Shown: in pieces, positions 43,909 to 55,601 of the stretch
How positions within the stretch are numbered: the first letter of the stretch is position 1
Layout of the letters: each line of letters starts with the position of its first letter
NCBI GenBank assembly: GCA_947179155.2
Contig: OX359266.1
Span: 41,317,039 to 41,381,038, forward strand
Length of the DNA stretch: 64,000 bases
Direction: 5' to 3'
Origin: Hedera helix
Lineage: Eukaryota; Streptophyta; Magnoliopsida; Apiales; Araliaceae
Made by a program: the position numbers and the translations under genes
Notes under the pieces: model-generated
The model's input: only the letters and a program-made list of their open reading frames with translations
What the model was told of the DNA's origin: nothing
Database searches by the model: none

Positions 43909-44256
43909 CCCTAGGGGGCGAACCCTAGGGGGTGAACCCATGGCCCACCTCCAGTCCAATGTATTTTGCTCATTTTATGTTTTTTTTATCGGTTCTTTGT
44001 CCATTTCTCTTGATTCTTATTTCTATGAGAAATTTATTTTTTAAACATTCACAAGTCTTCTCAATTTTTGGATTCATTATTTATTCTTTTACACCACTTA
44101 AAACTTGTCCTGAAAGAAATTTGGAAAATAGAACATTAAACAGCCCCCAAACGATTCACCTCTAGGGGGCGAACCCTAGGGGAAACGTTCCGTCTTTTTC
44201 GGTCTTTATTCGTCCGTTGTCCGTTATTCGTTATCCGTTATCCGTTATTCATTATT
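43909..44256. repeat. Repeated CTAGGGGGCGAACCCTAGGGG motifs and a short TCCGTTAT run
   Basis: The motif CTAGGGGGCGAACCCTAGGGG occurs near 43912 and near 44163. A minisatellite-like run of TCCGTTAT / TTCGTTAT units lies at about 44207-44256. It may belong to the Tat LTR U3 or to flanking DNA. Confidence 0.6.
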
Positions 44257-44300
44257 TTTTATTTTAGATCATTTAATGTGAACCCTAATTTTATTCATAG

Positions 44301-44977
44301 GCTCACACTGAGCATAAGCATTTGGTCAAATATTATGATGCATGTGAGGTGAGGATGCCAACAATGTGTACATAATCATGGAGTAAGTCTTTTGCTGTCT
44401 CCATTAGTCTTTTGATGGATCATTATTATGAAAAATTAAACCTTACCTTTTGCTTTGGGGGACACGTTTTACAGTTTTCTCGTCTTAGTGAATTCTATCT
44501 TTCTGCTTGCTGCATTTCATGTATCATGATCGAGTTTACGTAATTTATTACTTCAATTAATGACTTTTATATTACTTCTTTTTCTTTTCAAAAAAAAAAA
44601 ATATTACTTATGATGCTTTGTTGGATTTACTTGATAATATTCAAGTTGTTGGCTGCCATAAGTAGGTTGATTTCAATATTCAACGACTTTTCCGAAAGGT
44701 TTTCCATAACCATTTTATGTGGGTTTCCCCCTAAATTAAATGCCTAATGAAGCTTTTGTTATGCCCTATAATTAGATTGTGTGAAGGCGGACTACTTGAC
44801 AGGATATTGTTACTACTACTACTACATAATTGAGTTTGTACTCATAAATTAATTGTACTTCAAGCAGAGGTGGAAGGTACATTGAAGAGGATGCAAAATT
44901 TATTATTATTCAAATTTTAAGTGAAGACGCTGATATGGAGCTTATTGATTTTGGTCTTTTGGATTTTATCAAACCAG
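44301..44977 (+). pseudogene. Fragment of a CDPK-related protein kinase (CRK) gene with introns, disabled
   Basis: Exon A (44301-44382) encodes HTEHKHLVKYYDACE and then, after a shift of frame, DANNVYIIM. The shift is caused by a 5-bp direct repeat GTGAG GTGAG. An intron with GTAAGT donor (44383) and TTAG acceptor (44775) follows. Joining its ends completes ME, then LCEGGLLDRIL (exon B from 44776). After a short second intron, exon C (about 44865-44977) encodes RGGRYIEEDAKFIIIQIL, fused directly to DMELIDFGLLDFIKP with a GT donor after it. The segment that should lie between, including the HRDLKPEN catalytic loop, is deleted. The order and introns match kinase subdomains V-VII of plant CRK/CDPK genes. 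This is a genomic, not processed, copy. N- and C-terminal parts are absent. Confidence 0.8.
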
Positions 44978-44990
44978 GTAATTATTGCAG

Positions 44991-45115
44991 ATCACTGAGC
45001 TTGTTGGCGGGCCTACAAAGTATGGTACACTGGATAGAAACACGGCTTAGCCATTTGGAGTGAGATCAGTGGCGAGACGACCTAACATGACATACTTTAT
45101 TCCTTCTAGTTCGTT
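44991..45115 (+). other. Exon-like piece after the kinase fragment, unidentified
   Basis: Following a TTATTGCAG acceptor-like site, one frame reads ITELVGGPTKYGTLDRNTA, a stop, then PFGVRSVARRPNMTYF. It does not look like the next CRK exon. It could be part of another captured gene or chance. I cannot name it. Confidence 0.3.
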
Positions 45116-45346
45116 GTTATTGTTTTAGTTTTCTTATGTTAGTTAATAAATATTGTAACTACTATGTCCTTGGGAGACCAAGATACAAGAACAAATTCTA
45201 TAGTTATCGTGACTCGAGCATTATCTATTTATATATAGAGTATTGGTTTTTTTATAGCTCTTTATGCATTAGTTTATCAATTAGTTTGAAACAAGGCATG
45301 CCATTTATATTTACTTGAAATATTAAATTTAATATTTCTTATAGAG

Positions 45347-45348
<2 letters not shown>

Positions 45349-45418
<70 letters not shown>
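45349..45418. repeat. (TAA)n microsatellite, about 23 units
   Basis: Perfect trinucleotide run of TAA/ATA. Confidence 0.97.
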
Positions 45419-45420
<2 letters not shown>

Positions 45421-47340
45421 TGAAATCACTGATTTGAAAATCAATTATAATTTGTAATGAATTTTGATTATTTAGCAACTAATTTTTTATTTACAAATTT
45501 ATAATTTGTGAAGGATTTTACTTGAGAAATGGACATTAATGAAGGATTAATTTTCTTGCTAAAATATTCTCTAGTTAATTAATTGATCATCAATGAAGAA
45601 ATTTTTCTCTCACTAAATTGAAGAAATATTCTCAATTTATAGTTAGTGAAGGAAAAAAATTTCTCGTTAAATAAATTTGTTCATCACAATATATTATTTG
45701 TGAGGGAATAAAATTATTCACTAATTTCAAAGTCCTTAAAATATTATTCATGAAGGAACCACCCTTTCACTAAATAACAATATTCCATTACCAAATATAA
45801 TTTATGAATAAAAAGTTATTCATAATATATCTTTCACAAAAAATAACTAGTTACTACTTATCGAAGGATACCTTATTGCGAGTAACTCTAATGCGGGCAA
45901 TCGCGTGAAGAAAATATTTATTCGCAATAAATCTGTTGTAAATGATATATTATGTCTTGTGAATGATTTGTCCTTCACTAGATGCCCTTTTTGGTATAAT
46001 GACAATATAATTTTATAACCAAAAACTTGTCCGTTTTATATAATGACAAATTCGCGCAAGTATACACGACCAATCAAGTAATATAGAAGTAAGAAGGTTG
46101 TCGAACCGATAGAGAACCATTAATAATTACCCTAATTATCAATTTTCTATCAATTCAACTTAATTTAAATGATCACCAAATTTGATAATAAAAATATTAA
46201 AACTTAAAATTAACTAAAACTAACTAACAAAAAAGGATTACTAGATAATAAAAGATTTAGGATTATAACTTCCCTAATTGATCATAATTCTCTTCACTCT
46301 ATTTTTAATTATTTAATCCCCAACAAGTTGCTAACTTGAGAATGCCTATCTATTTATTAACATTTTTCAACAATTAATAATAAAAAAAAAACTATTTCAG
46401 TTATGTTGCTATGTTCATGCAAAATACTTAAAATAGATTCATTAAGCATAAACTCCCAAATAAGTTATACACGACACATAGGTATATTCATCCTATGCAC
46501 TGTTATGCTATTCTTCTTAGAACAATAACAAGTTCATACATTATCACACTCAGATTTAATCTTAGATTTTCTTTTCCAATTCCGTCTAAGATATCTAATT
46601 AACTGCTGACCACACAATTAATGAATATGCACAAGATATGATAAACAACTTAGAATAGAGTCAATAACTGAAAATAGGCATGAATAAATTTTTGTAAAAC
46701 AAAAGGTTCCATTTAAATCATAATAAAAAGTTTAGTTTCACATAATGTTATTGAAAACCATCATTAATATAAAGAAAAATATGCAAAGTTCAAAGATAAA
46801 AGCAAAGAGAATAGAGTAAACTCTATCAAAGTCTATCCGTCTCCTTAGCCTTCACTTTTTGACTTCTATGTTCTTTAGTTAATTCTTCAAGTCTCCAATA
46901 TTTGGCCTCCAATCCATGTTCTATATCCCTCACGTTATGTTCAGAAGTATTCTCTTTAAACCCTTCTAAAAACCATTGAGACGTTGTAGCTTAACACTCC
47001 GTGTTGGGCTCAACTTCTGTGAAGGGCACTAAACAACCCAATTGATTTTGCCGACCATGATCCCCACCGTGGATTTGTATTGTAGGAATCCGCCCCGGCC
47101 GTGGCACAAGTCAAAAATTACAAAAATGCCATTATGCTCCAATTTTCTCATTTTGACCTTCAAAGTCATTTTTTGCAAAAGAAACATAAAAACAAGTAAA
47201 ATGCATATAAAAATACTCAAAGATAGCAAATTATTAAGCCCAAAAACATCTGATTCGTAGGTATAAAACTCATTCATCAATAGTTTATGTGTACATTAAT
47301 AATATGTTGATCATTTGTACATAGTATTGTTAACGTAAAT
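45419..47340. other. Gene-free repeat-derived DNA
   Basis: 45500-46000 carries many diverged copies of GTGAAGGA / TTCACTAA-like motifs in both orientations, resembling subterminal arrays of a DNA transposon, but I find no ends. The stretch from about 46043 (AATTCGCGCAAGTATACACG, then GTCGAACC) to about 47280 resembles a dispersed plant repeat I cannot classify. The 72- and 83-codon frames in it overlap each other and are not supported as genes. Confidence 0.4.
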
Positions 47341-49821
47341 GAGATTAAAACACATCTTTTTTTTTTGTCTTTATGTTGAAATACTTTGTAAAATAGTTAG
47401 ATGTTATCTTAGTATCATGTAAAAAAAAATAGTGGATGTTTTTACTAAACTAATTTAATTGAGGAGTTGTGAGCTAAGTTTGATAATCTTGAAGTTAAAG
47501 AGTTTAATGATTCTTTAATAGTGGTGATATATTGTAAATTTGGAGTACACAAGTGTTAGTGAGAGCTTTGTGTATATATGATATGCAATGCACGAGATCA
47601 AATATCACTTTCAATTTTAAACTTAGAAAGTACATTAGTGGTTTAAAATTGGTTTGTGTTAGATTTCTCAATATTTCAAAAGATCACATAAATGTCACTT
47701 ATATTTTAGTGATGAAAATTATAAATTCACAAATAGGTGAATTTTCACCCAATCTGAGGTATTATTTTTTAGATGAGTAAGAAACAAAAGAGTATTTTCA
47801 TTTAACTACATGGATCAAATGTTATTATCTTATGAGAGAAGTTTAATGGATATAGTATTATGTTAAAACATCAATTGTCACCTAATTTAGTGTCTCCTAT
47901 TTCACTACATGGTGTTAGTGAAAATTAAATTAAATACATATTGTTGATCTTGAATTTATATATAATGGGTTGTGATCTTGATAAGTATGAAAATATTCAC
48001 AAGTATGTGAATATATTCTTATATTTTTACAAGGAAGTGGATATATTATTACTCTTAGTGAATGATATAATTTACTTGGAGTAGCAAGTAATACTATTAC
48101 TTTATATATATGATGTAGAAAGCAAATCAAATCAAAATTTAATTTGTTGTTGAAACATCAAATTGTGGCCACTTTCAAAATTGCTTAATTCATTATATTG
48201 TAATAATAAATTATTTTTGTATAGAGTATATGAGATTATCTTTTATGGTAAGTCTTGACGTATTGGCCATATATAAACATAATTTTTTAGAGACAATTGA
48301 TATAAAAATGTACCATGATGTTTGTCTACAAGGAAGTCAAATGACGACTTAACATATCTATTTACAAAGACTCTGACGAGAGTTTAGTAAATTTGACTAC
48401 ATGTGATATGAAACTTAAACCACTTTTCAATCAGGGGTGATAGGAACTCAACCTATTTCTACGTTATCCCTAGTTTATAGGTTCAATGAAAAAAATAAGT
48501 CACAGTTACTGACTGTGTTACTATCGATGTGGTTCCATATGTAGTTTAAAATAGTAATATTTATTGCACGATTGAGGTTAAGCTATACTCAACAAAGTTG
48601 TCGTGTTCTTATAAACAGAAACACATGTGAAACACTTTGCCTATATGAATTGAAAGTGGAGCCGCTTCTTATAGAGGGTTGTGGTTTATTCTTTTAAAGA
48701 TTCATGAAACAAGGTATATATTATGCTTGACCATATTAGCACAAAGCAATTAAGAATACTCACCGTGGTTGGAGGATTTTTTGTGTGTGTGACAATTTCG
48801 GTCACATCATATAGGAGTAGAGGTTTAATCTGAGGACAACATCAACTTTGATGTGACTTTGAGTTGTTTACACTAAAGAAAGATTTAATGTTCGTCACAC
48901 CTTTTTTTATGCACACATGCCTTGGAGTTTGATAGAAAATTGTTTGGATGAAAAATAATTTTTTCAAGCAAGTGGGGGATTGTTAGAAATTGCACCTTAT
49001 TTTATATTTTTGAAACTTAATTATTGTCAAGTTTAGGGTTACCAAAAACCCATTTGTGAACATAATTTAAGTAAATATAAATGTGTAATTTGTTTCCTAA
49101 AATGTGGAGAATAAAAGAACAGTTCATTTGATTTATGTAAAAATCATTTAATTTGTGTTCACAGTGAGACATTTGATATTGTACAAAGTTGTTCGATAAA
49201 AACTAATTTTCCTTAGTTCCATTTAATAGAAAAAGATTACTATTTACTTTATAAATACAAGAGGTGTAGTCTATTTTATGTTGGGGGAAAAAAACTATTG
49301 AGAACTATTTAAATTCTAATTAATTATTAAATTATTACTACTATGTAACTTACATATTTAGTACTAATACGTGTAGTTAAAAATAGAATTTAATAGTATA
49401 TTATGTAACTTGCAAATATATATGTATATATATGTATATGTATATGTTGATATATATATAGAAGATACGCATATATGAAGTAAGTTTACATATAACAAAA
49501 CTATTCTTTTGCACACCACTTCTCTCTCTTTTATATCTTTTCTAATTTTTCTACACACATGTTACTATCACGAAGCAATGTTTGTTTGAAACAAAAAATG
49601 TGAATTGCTATCATTAGATTGTTTTGTTTGTTGGAAACAAAAAATGTGAATTGCTATCATTAGATTGTTTAATTTTGAGACTTGACATATATCTTAAAAA
49701 TATATCGTCTGCGACTATTTAGCAAACCAAATATGACGGGAACGATAAAGACTTTAAAGATAACAATTACCCATATCATATATTCTACTACGATGTTATT
49801 TTTGATTTTATGGAACTAACA
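47341..49821 (+). mobile_element. 3' end of a Ty1/copia retrotransposon, decayed
   Basis: The 3' LTR (48981-49821) is preceded by the purine tract AGTGGGGGA (48971-48979). Upstream, near 48330-48430, shifting frames read DLTYLFTKTLTR and CDMKLKP, which match the RNase H C-terminus of copia polyproteins (DLFTKALTR ... GLKP). The rest is too decayed to place. No 5' LTR is visible, and the left boundary is approximate. Confidence 0.6.
48981..49821 (+). repeat. Copia 3' LTR (841 bp)
   Basis: Begins TGTTAGAAATTGC and ends GGAACTAACA, so the terminal six bases TGTTAG/CTAACA are inverted repeats. TATAAATA lies at 49250-49257. Inside, a 43-46 bp unit is duplicated (49582-49624 and 49625-49670). Confidence 0.7.
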
Positions 49822-51264
49822 TATACATATACATATACATATATATGGCCTCTGGGGTCCATTCAAAATAAATAATGGTTGTGGGCCTTATGGCCATAAT
49901 TAGCCATCCAATGTTGTATCATCTATTGTGAGATTGACAGACTAGGTTCCTTATACACCATTTATCTTATTTTTCTTAAATGAGTATGGTCTCATCTCAT
50001 TTTATTTTTAATTCAAATAAATAAGCCACACTCATTTATTTTATATACGGATAAGAAAAGTATTTAAGTCTAAAATTTTTCTTTTTCAAGATATCAATTG
50101 AGAAAACTTCTAAATTCTGTTTGTTCGAACTCTTGTAAAAGCCCTGTATGCTCGTTCCATAAATGTTTTGTTCTCCATCACGCATGCTTATTTTTCTCAC
50201 TTATTATTCAAAAACTTTAGATCAAAAGTATATATGTTGATTAGCGTGTTCAAACTTATAATTAATATGAATCATCTAAATTGAAAAAGAATAAATTTTA
50301 TGATTTTTAATAATTTTTAAATATAGTTTACAACATTCATCATTTTATTTATTAAAACTAAATAAACTTAATATAAGTTTTAAGTTTATAATTAATGTCT
50401 CAAATTAACTTGCTAATAATGACTTTATATTTTGAAATGAAAAGAGTACAATAAACAAACGTGTTTTAAGTGATTGATATAAGAAAAGATACATGTCTTA
50501 ATTAGCTTTGATATTAGACTCTTTTCCTACTAAAAATACTAGTTTTATTTTAAATTATATAATCATTGTTGATTTTTGAATATCAATTTGAGACATTTTT
50601 ATATTTATAATTAAGATAATTTGTTAAAATTATGAAACAATAAATTTTATATGAATAATACTTTTTAATTAGATAGTTTACAATGAGTAGTCGTAGATTT
50701 ACCCTGATGAATGTGAGAATCTTCGGAATTTAAGGCATCCAACATTTAGAATTTAGGGCATCCAACATTTAGAATTTAATTATAGTTTGATTTGTAGTCC
50801 GAATAAATAAACACTATTGGTTGCAAAAAATGTTCAAGTGTTGGCAGCTTAAGTTTTCTGGTTAAGAAAATACTTGTTTGTCAAACAGTTTGACGGAATT
50901 AAGTTTTCTTTTATGCAAGGGTAATATGTTCATATATCCAAACTGCTTGACGGTCATAAACGAACAACTTTTAGTAAATTTTTAATTACGGAATGCAAGA
51001 TCGCTAACTTTATAAATTATAAGAGATCAGTTGGCTAGATAAATATTCAGTTTTTAATCTTAATTATAGATTATTCCCAAACAAAATAATAGGTATGCAA
51101 TGAAGAAAAAAGCATAATAAATTAATGTTCAAGTGGTGGCATGTTCCTTTCCTTTAGGTTGTGACTCTATGCATATAATTGAACTCGACACAAGTCCGGC
51201 CAACGGAGCTTAGAAAGGCATTTCCTCTACTCAACTAGGTTACCCTATAGCCCGTATATAGGTC
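49822..51264. other. Gene-free DNA with small repeats
   Basis: Contains a TACATA run just after the copia LTR, a partial MITE-like copy (about 50541-50690, same family as 54344-54602), and a 23-bp direct duplication (50726-50748 and 50749-50771, GAATTTAAGGCATCC-type). No coding region is supported. Confidence 0.6.
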
Positions 51265-51421
51265 GGATCCGGTTAGTATGAAGTTAATTTTATGATAAGT
51301 TGGATAATGGACCAATACAGTACTGACACGCAGGTTGGGGGTTGTTCTCTTTCTGCGTGTCAGCACTGTATTGGTCCATTGTCCAATTTATCATGAAGTT
51401 AACTTCATACTAACCAGATCC
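51265..51421. mobile_element. Mutator-type MITE (157 bp)
   Basis: The arms GGATCCGGTTAGTATGAAGT and their near-perfect complement (TAACCAGATCC at the right end) pair over about 70 bp around a short centre. It is flanked by a perfect 9-bp duplication ATATAGGTC (51256-51264 and 51422-51430), the length made by Mutator-like transposases. It has no coding capacity. Confidence 0.88.
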
Positions 51422-51952
51422 ATATAGGTCATAGATGAATTCAGATCTTTTGTGTCATCAATATCTTCTCTAGTGTCTCTATTGCCTTTACTCTGTCTCG
51501 TACATATACTATTGCTACGTTATCTTTATTTATTTGTAAATAAATTATATACGACTGTTACACAAGGATGAGATAGGAGATAGAACAATAAATATATACT
51601 TTTGTATATAGCATTATGTGTAATTTTATGTGCAGAATTATTTCTATAATTAATTGTTGCTAGAATTATGAAATAGAAATAGCAGCGCTTACATTCATTG
51701 TTCACTCTTTAATGTGATTTCATTTACAAAAGGAAATGCAAACATATACACCCTCCAATACCCCAACATTTTAAAGGAAAATTTACTGGCATGGCTATCA
51801 ATCTAAATGGCATCAGTACTAGTGAAGATCCAATGACATGTAGTGATCATGCATGCTTTTATTTTACATAGACATGCTTATATATATATATATATAATCC
51901 GTACATTATTCACCAACTATAAGGAGTGCATTAACAACATCAAAATACGCTT
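51422..51952. other. Downstream flank of the glycine-rich protein gene
   Basis: AT-rich, no gene. It includes the 3' untranslated region and probable polyadenylation signal of the minus-strand gene, and a short TA run near 51882-51896. Confidence 0.6.
51858..51863 (-). terminator. Probable polyadenylation signal
   Basis: AATAAA on the minus strand, about 90 nt after the stop codon of the glycine-rich protein gene. Confidence 0.5.
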
Positions 51953-52586
51953 CTAGTTGTGAGGCTTGGCTTCGGTAGTCTCTGCCTCCACCACCTCACC
52001 GCCATGGCCGTGGTGACCTCCACCGCCGTGGTGACCTCCACCGCCATGGTGGCCTCCACCGCCATAGTGGCCTCCACCGCCATGGCCAAGAGTAGCTGCA
52101 TCAGCTGAATCGGTAGAATAGAATCTAGTGTCCTCAGCTGCATGGGCAGTATAGAATCACGTTACACCTACTAACTTTGATATATATATGACTTTGCAAC
52201 ATTTATAGATTGTAGCATAGTAAAACTATATAGTAGGACAACTCTACACACACAAACATCAAATATAACTTTTTATATAAATTCCATCTCAACTATTAAA
52301 ACTATTAAAAAGTGGTATCTGATACGAATTTTCGCGTCAAACTCCACTTTTTAATAGTTGAGATGAGATTTGTGTAAAATTTTGTGTTCGGTGCTTGTGT
52401 GTTTAAACTTATTCTATACGGTATCTACACAAATATATATACTTCTGAACTAATACTATAAGTGTATATATGAGCTAGAATTAAATACTTACTGTTGATC
52501 AGCTCTCTAGCTGCTGCCTCTGAACTGATGAGAAGAACAATAGCCAACGAAAGACCAAGTAAAAGAAATGTCTTACTAAAACCCAT
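51953..52586 (-). CDS. Secreted glycine/histidine-rich protein, two exons (92 residues)
   Basis: Exon 1 is 52586-52493, intron 52492-52138 (GTAAGT ... ATGCAG), exon 2 52137-51953; the spliced frame is 279 nt including the stop. The protein starts MGFSKTFLLLGLSLAIVLLI, a clear signal peptide, with likely cleavage around SSEAAA-RE. Next come a short polar segment (ELINTEDTRFYSTDS), four GGGGH(H/Y) repeats (about residues 51-78), and an acidic tail EVVEAETTEAKPHN. This layout matches plant glycine-rich proteins related to the cold- and drought-regulated (CORA/nodulin-like) group, thought to act at the cell wall. Histidine pairs suggest possible metal binding, which is inference. A TATA box lies 75 bp upstream and a poly(A) signal downstream. 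The frame and splice sites are intact, so it is probably a working gene. Confidence 0.88.
52240..52410. mobile_element. Foldback MITE-like insertion in the intron
   Basis: CATCTCAACTATTAAAA and ACTATTAAAAAGTGG on the left are complementary to CCACTTTTTAATAGTTGAGATG on the right, with weaker pairing outward. It occupies about half of the intron of the glycine-rich protein gene. Ends and target duplication are unclear. Confidence 0.6.
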
Positions 52587-52660
52587 GTTTAATTTCTCTC
52601 AACTTAATTTTCTCACAATATATATCTTAGAGAAGGATGAGAAAACTAGTGTGTTTCAAT

Positions 52661-52671
52661 CTCTATTTATA
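52661..52671 (-). promoter_or_regulatory. TATA box of the glycine-rich protein gene
   Basis: TATAAATAGAG on the minus strand. With the start codon at 52586, a transcription start near 52630 leaves a 5' leader of about 45 nt. Confidence 0.75.
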
Positions 52672-53958
52672 GGCTCAGAAAAAAAGTTGTAAACAGATCT
52701 TAAAGTGGTTACAATTGGACACGTGGCACAGTTTTAATTATCCAAAACAAGAAAATAAAACATTTTTGCATGAATGGTCCCCCCCCCAATAATGTGGTTG
52801 GGTGTTGAAAGAAATATAAATTGGATTTTAATTATTCATATATTAAATCCAATCTCATCTTTATGATTGGTTACCCTTTCATTTGCTTAATTCATTTTCT
52901 ATTTTCCTTACTGACTGGTCATTCAATTATTGCTTTAAATGTTGGAAGAAATTTTGGCTATGGCCACAGATTTATGCACAAACAAGGCTAGCGCCAAGTT
53001 GCAGAAATTTTGGCACTTACTAATTTAGTTAGGAGTTCCGTTGCAGTAACAAATTTGTATCAAATAATAATTACGAAATACTAAATAGATTTATTATAAG
53101 GGAATTTTATTCATTATATATTTATTTAAAAAAATTATTACTAATATATATTTATGTAATTAATAATAAAAAGATTTATATAAATATTAATAATATATAT
53201 CATTTTATTTTTGATAGTAAGTTAGAAAAATCAAACAATAAAACTTGTGATAAATCGAAATCGCAAGAAGAAAATAAATAGTAGAAGAAGTTGTTGCATT
53301 GAAAATGTGGTTACAAGTTGAGTACGAATCGGGCCAGCCGTGTACTGAAGTCTTCCACCGTTGTCAGTTTAAAATTATTTGTTGTATTGGGTTGGTTTAA
53401 GGGGAAAAAAAAAAGTTTTCCATAATAAGAAAATTGAATGCAACTTTTGTTACAGCAATACAACAAAGTACTTTTCTCCCTTTAAATTATAAAATTATTA
53501 TTAATTTATAAAAATTAATCAAAAAATATTTTTAAACAAAAAATTAACATAATTCATTAAAATAATAAAATAATAAATTTTATAATGAATATATATTTTA
53601 AATAATTTATAACAATTATTATTATATTGACTAAAATTAATAGAATTCATTTTAATTTTTGAATTTTTAAGTTAATTTGCATGCAAAACACTATATTCAA
53701 AGTTAATATTTATTTATTTAATTTTAAAAGTAACAAATATGATAATTATTAATACTTTTTTATTTAACTTACAATAATATAATTACTTGTACTAAAGTCA
53801 AAGAAATTTATATAGATTTTGAACTTTAGAATTTAAAAAATTAACTTACATGCTAAAAGTTAAAATCTATCTCTAATTTTAGAACAACAGATTAATTATT
53901 AATGTTTAACTAGGAGAAGGGTTAAGCATCAATTAATGGCACGGGAAGCGTATGCAGG
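52672..53958. other. Promoter flank and AT-rich intergenic DNA
   Basis: No coding region is supported. Just upstream of the glycine-rich protein gene is CACGTGGC (52721-52728; G-box-like, ACGTG core), a typical abscisic-acid-responsive motif. A partial MITE-like copy of the 54344 family spans about 53477-53680. Confidence 0.55.
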
Positions 53959-54633
53959 ACGAAATAGGTGCCTTCCACGCTTCCTCAGGTTCTCCTCCAT
54001 AAGATAAATATTGATTTATTTCTCCCGAGAAGCAAATGATTCAAAAGTCCAGGTTGTAGTTAAATGTAATAAGGTTGCAAATTTATTGAGTTTAGCTATT
54101 ATGAAGATATTGAAAAATACTAATATTAACTTGACTTGGTTAATTTGCAACCTTATTGATCCATTTCACACTTTCATCTAATCATATGTTAAAGTCTTAA
54201 AATTTGAGATACATATAAGTTTAAATTTTCTTTGGACATAAGAGAAACTACAAATTTCTGACACTAAGTTAGCATTTAATTAAGAGGTCCTTTTCTTATT
54301 ATAGACTAAAGATGTTACTAGTCATAAGATTTTCTGATTTATTGTATTTCATTAATTTTAAATTATAAGATGATTATTAATTTTTTAAAATTAATCAAAA
54401 ATATTTTTAAATTCAAAATTGAGATGATTCATTAAAAAGTATAAAATAATAAATCTTATAATTAGTAATTTTTAGATAGTTTGCAATAGTCATCATTGTA
54501 TTGACTAAAACTAATGAAATCCATATTAATTTTGAACTTTAAAATATCTTAAATTGATTTCAAAAAATTAATAATGATCTTATATTTTTGAACGGAGGAA
54601 GTTTATAATTTCATGCATTACTCAAAACATTAT

Positions 54634-54634
<1 letters not shown>
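53959..54634. repeat. Segmental duplication, copy 1
   Basis: Aligns with 55602-56594 from ACGAAATAGGTGCCTTCCAC onward through GGTTAATTTGCAACCTTATT to the same TA microsatellite. It includes an AT-rich MITE-like element (54344-54602). It lacks the 285-bp insertion present in copy 2. Confidence 0.88.
54344..54602. mobile_element. AT-rich MITE of a family with several copies here
   Basis: The left arm (AAATTATAAGATGATTATTAATTTTTT) is complementary to the right arm, whose reverse complement begins CCTCCGTTCAAAAATATAAG. It resembles Stowaway-like elements. Related copies lie near 1134, 50541, 53477 and 55990. Its exact ends are uncertain. Confidence 0.6.

Positions 54635-54697
<63 letters not shown>
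54635..54697. repeat. (TA)n microsatellite, about 30 units
   Basis: Perfect TA run at the end of duplication copy 1. Confidence 0.97.
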
Positions 54698-54700
<3 letters not shown>

Positions 54701-55601
54701 ACTAGTTTTTCTGTTATAAATTTATAAAAAAATACATTTTTAATGTAGGTTTTATTAATTTAAGGCAGTGTACAGTTTTTTGCTACACATGATATAAGCG
54801 TCTAAGATGAGTTTTGTTATACGTAATGATTTGTACAATAATTTTTTTATAAAATAATAAATTTTATAAGATAATTAAAATAATAGACATATTATTTTAT
54901 AAAAAATTATTATATAAATTATTAAATATAGTAAAATTGGTCAAGATATCATACGGAAACAATAGACCATTAGTGAAAATATCTCACTCCGTAAATCAGA
55001 GTCATGACAAAAGTAATTAATAACGTAATTGGATTTATATCCCGTCGCCATCGATAACAAAATTATGTTCACAAATCTCACCACTGTGCTACGTAATCGG
55101 TGAATGTAAACTTTGGATATTGACCAATTCAATGGAAATTGACCAATTCAATGCAAATTTTCTATATGATTTTATTTTGAAAATTGATTTATAGATAAAT
55201 TTGAAGTTAAATTATAATTAACGTAAAATTTTAAAAATAAAATATAATAAATTAGAGTAAAATCTTTTTTAATTCTTTTATACTTCATGTATTCACGTAC
55301 ATTAACATTTATTATCGAAACAAATTTATAGTTATATGTAAAAAGACTCTTTATTTTGTTTTATTCTATTTAATTTGCTTTGCATGTAGGGGCAATCGTG
55401 TCGTGTTACACAAATTTGTATAGTGTCAAGTTATAAGTATTATATTAAATAAGTTAACACTAACATTATCTATTTAATTATTCATCTCAAGATACTCAAT
55501 ATTAACACTAATCTGTTTATTAATCTTGTTGAACATATCAACCCGTTTAACCATTTAATGCAAAAATTAAAATTTTTAAATTTAAAAAATAAATATCATC
55601 C
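54698..55601. other. AT-rich spacer between the two duplication copies
   Basis: No coding region or recognisable element. A 15-bp direct repeat, TTGACCAATTCAATG, occurs at 55119 and 55139. Confidence 0.6.

Noticed and set aside
47029..47280. Overlapping frames on both strands (83 and 72 codons)
   Set aside because: They overlap each other in an unclassified dispersed repeat; neither has a recognisable domain.
51940..52143. Minus-strand frame with MAVEATMAVEAT repeats over exon 2 of the glycine-rich protein gene
   Set aside because: This is the wrong frame of the GGGGHH repeat. The spliced frame with the signal-peptide exon gives a coherent 92-residue protein.
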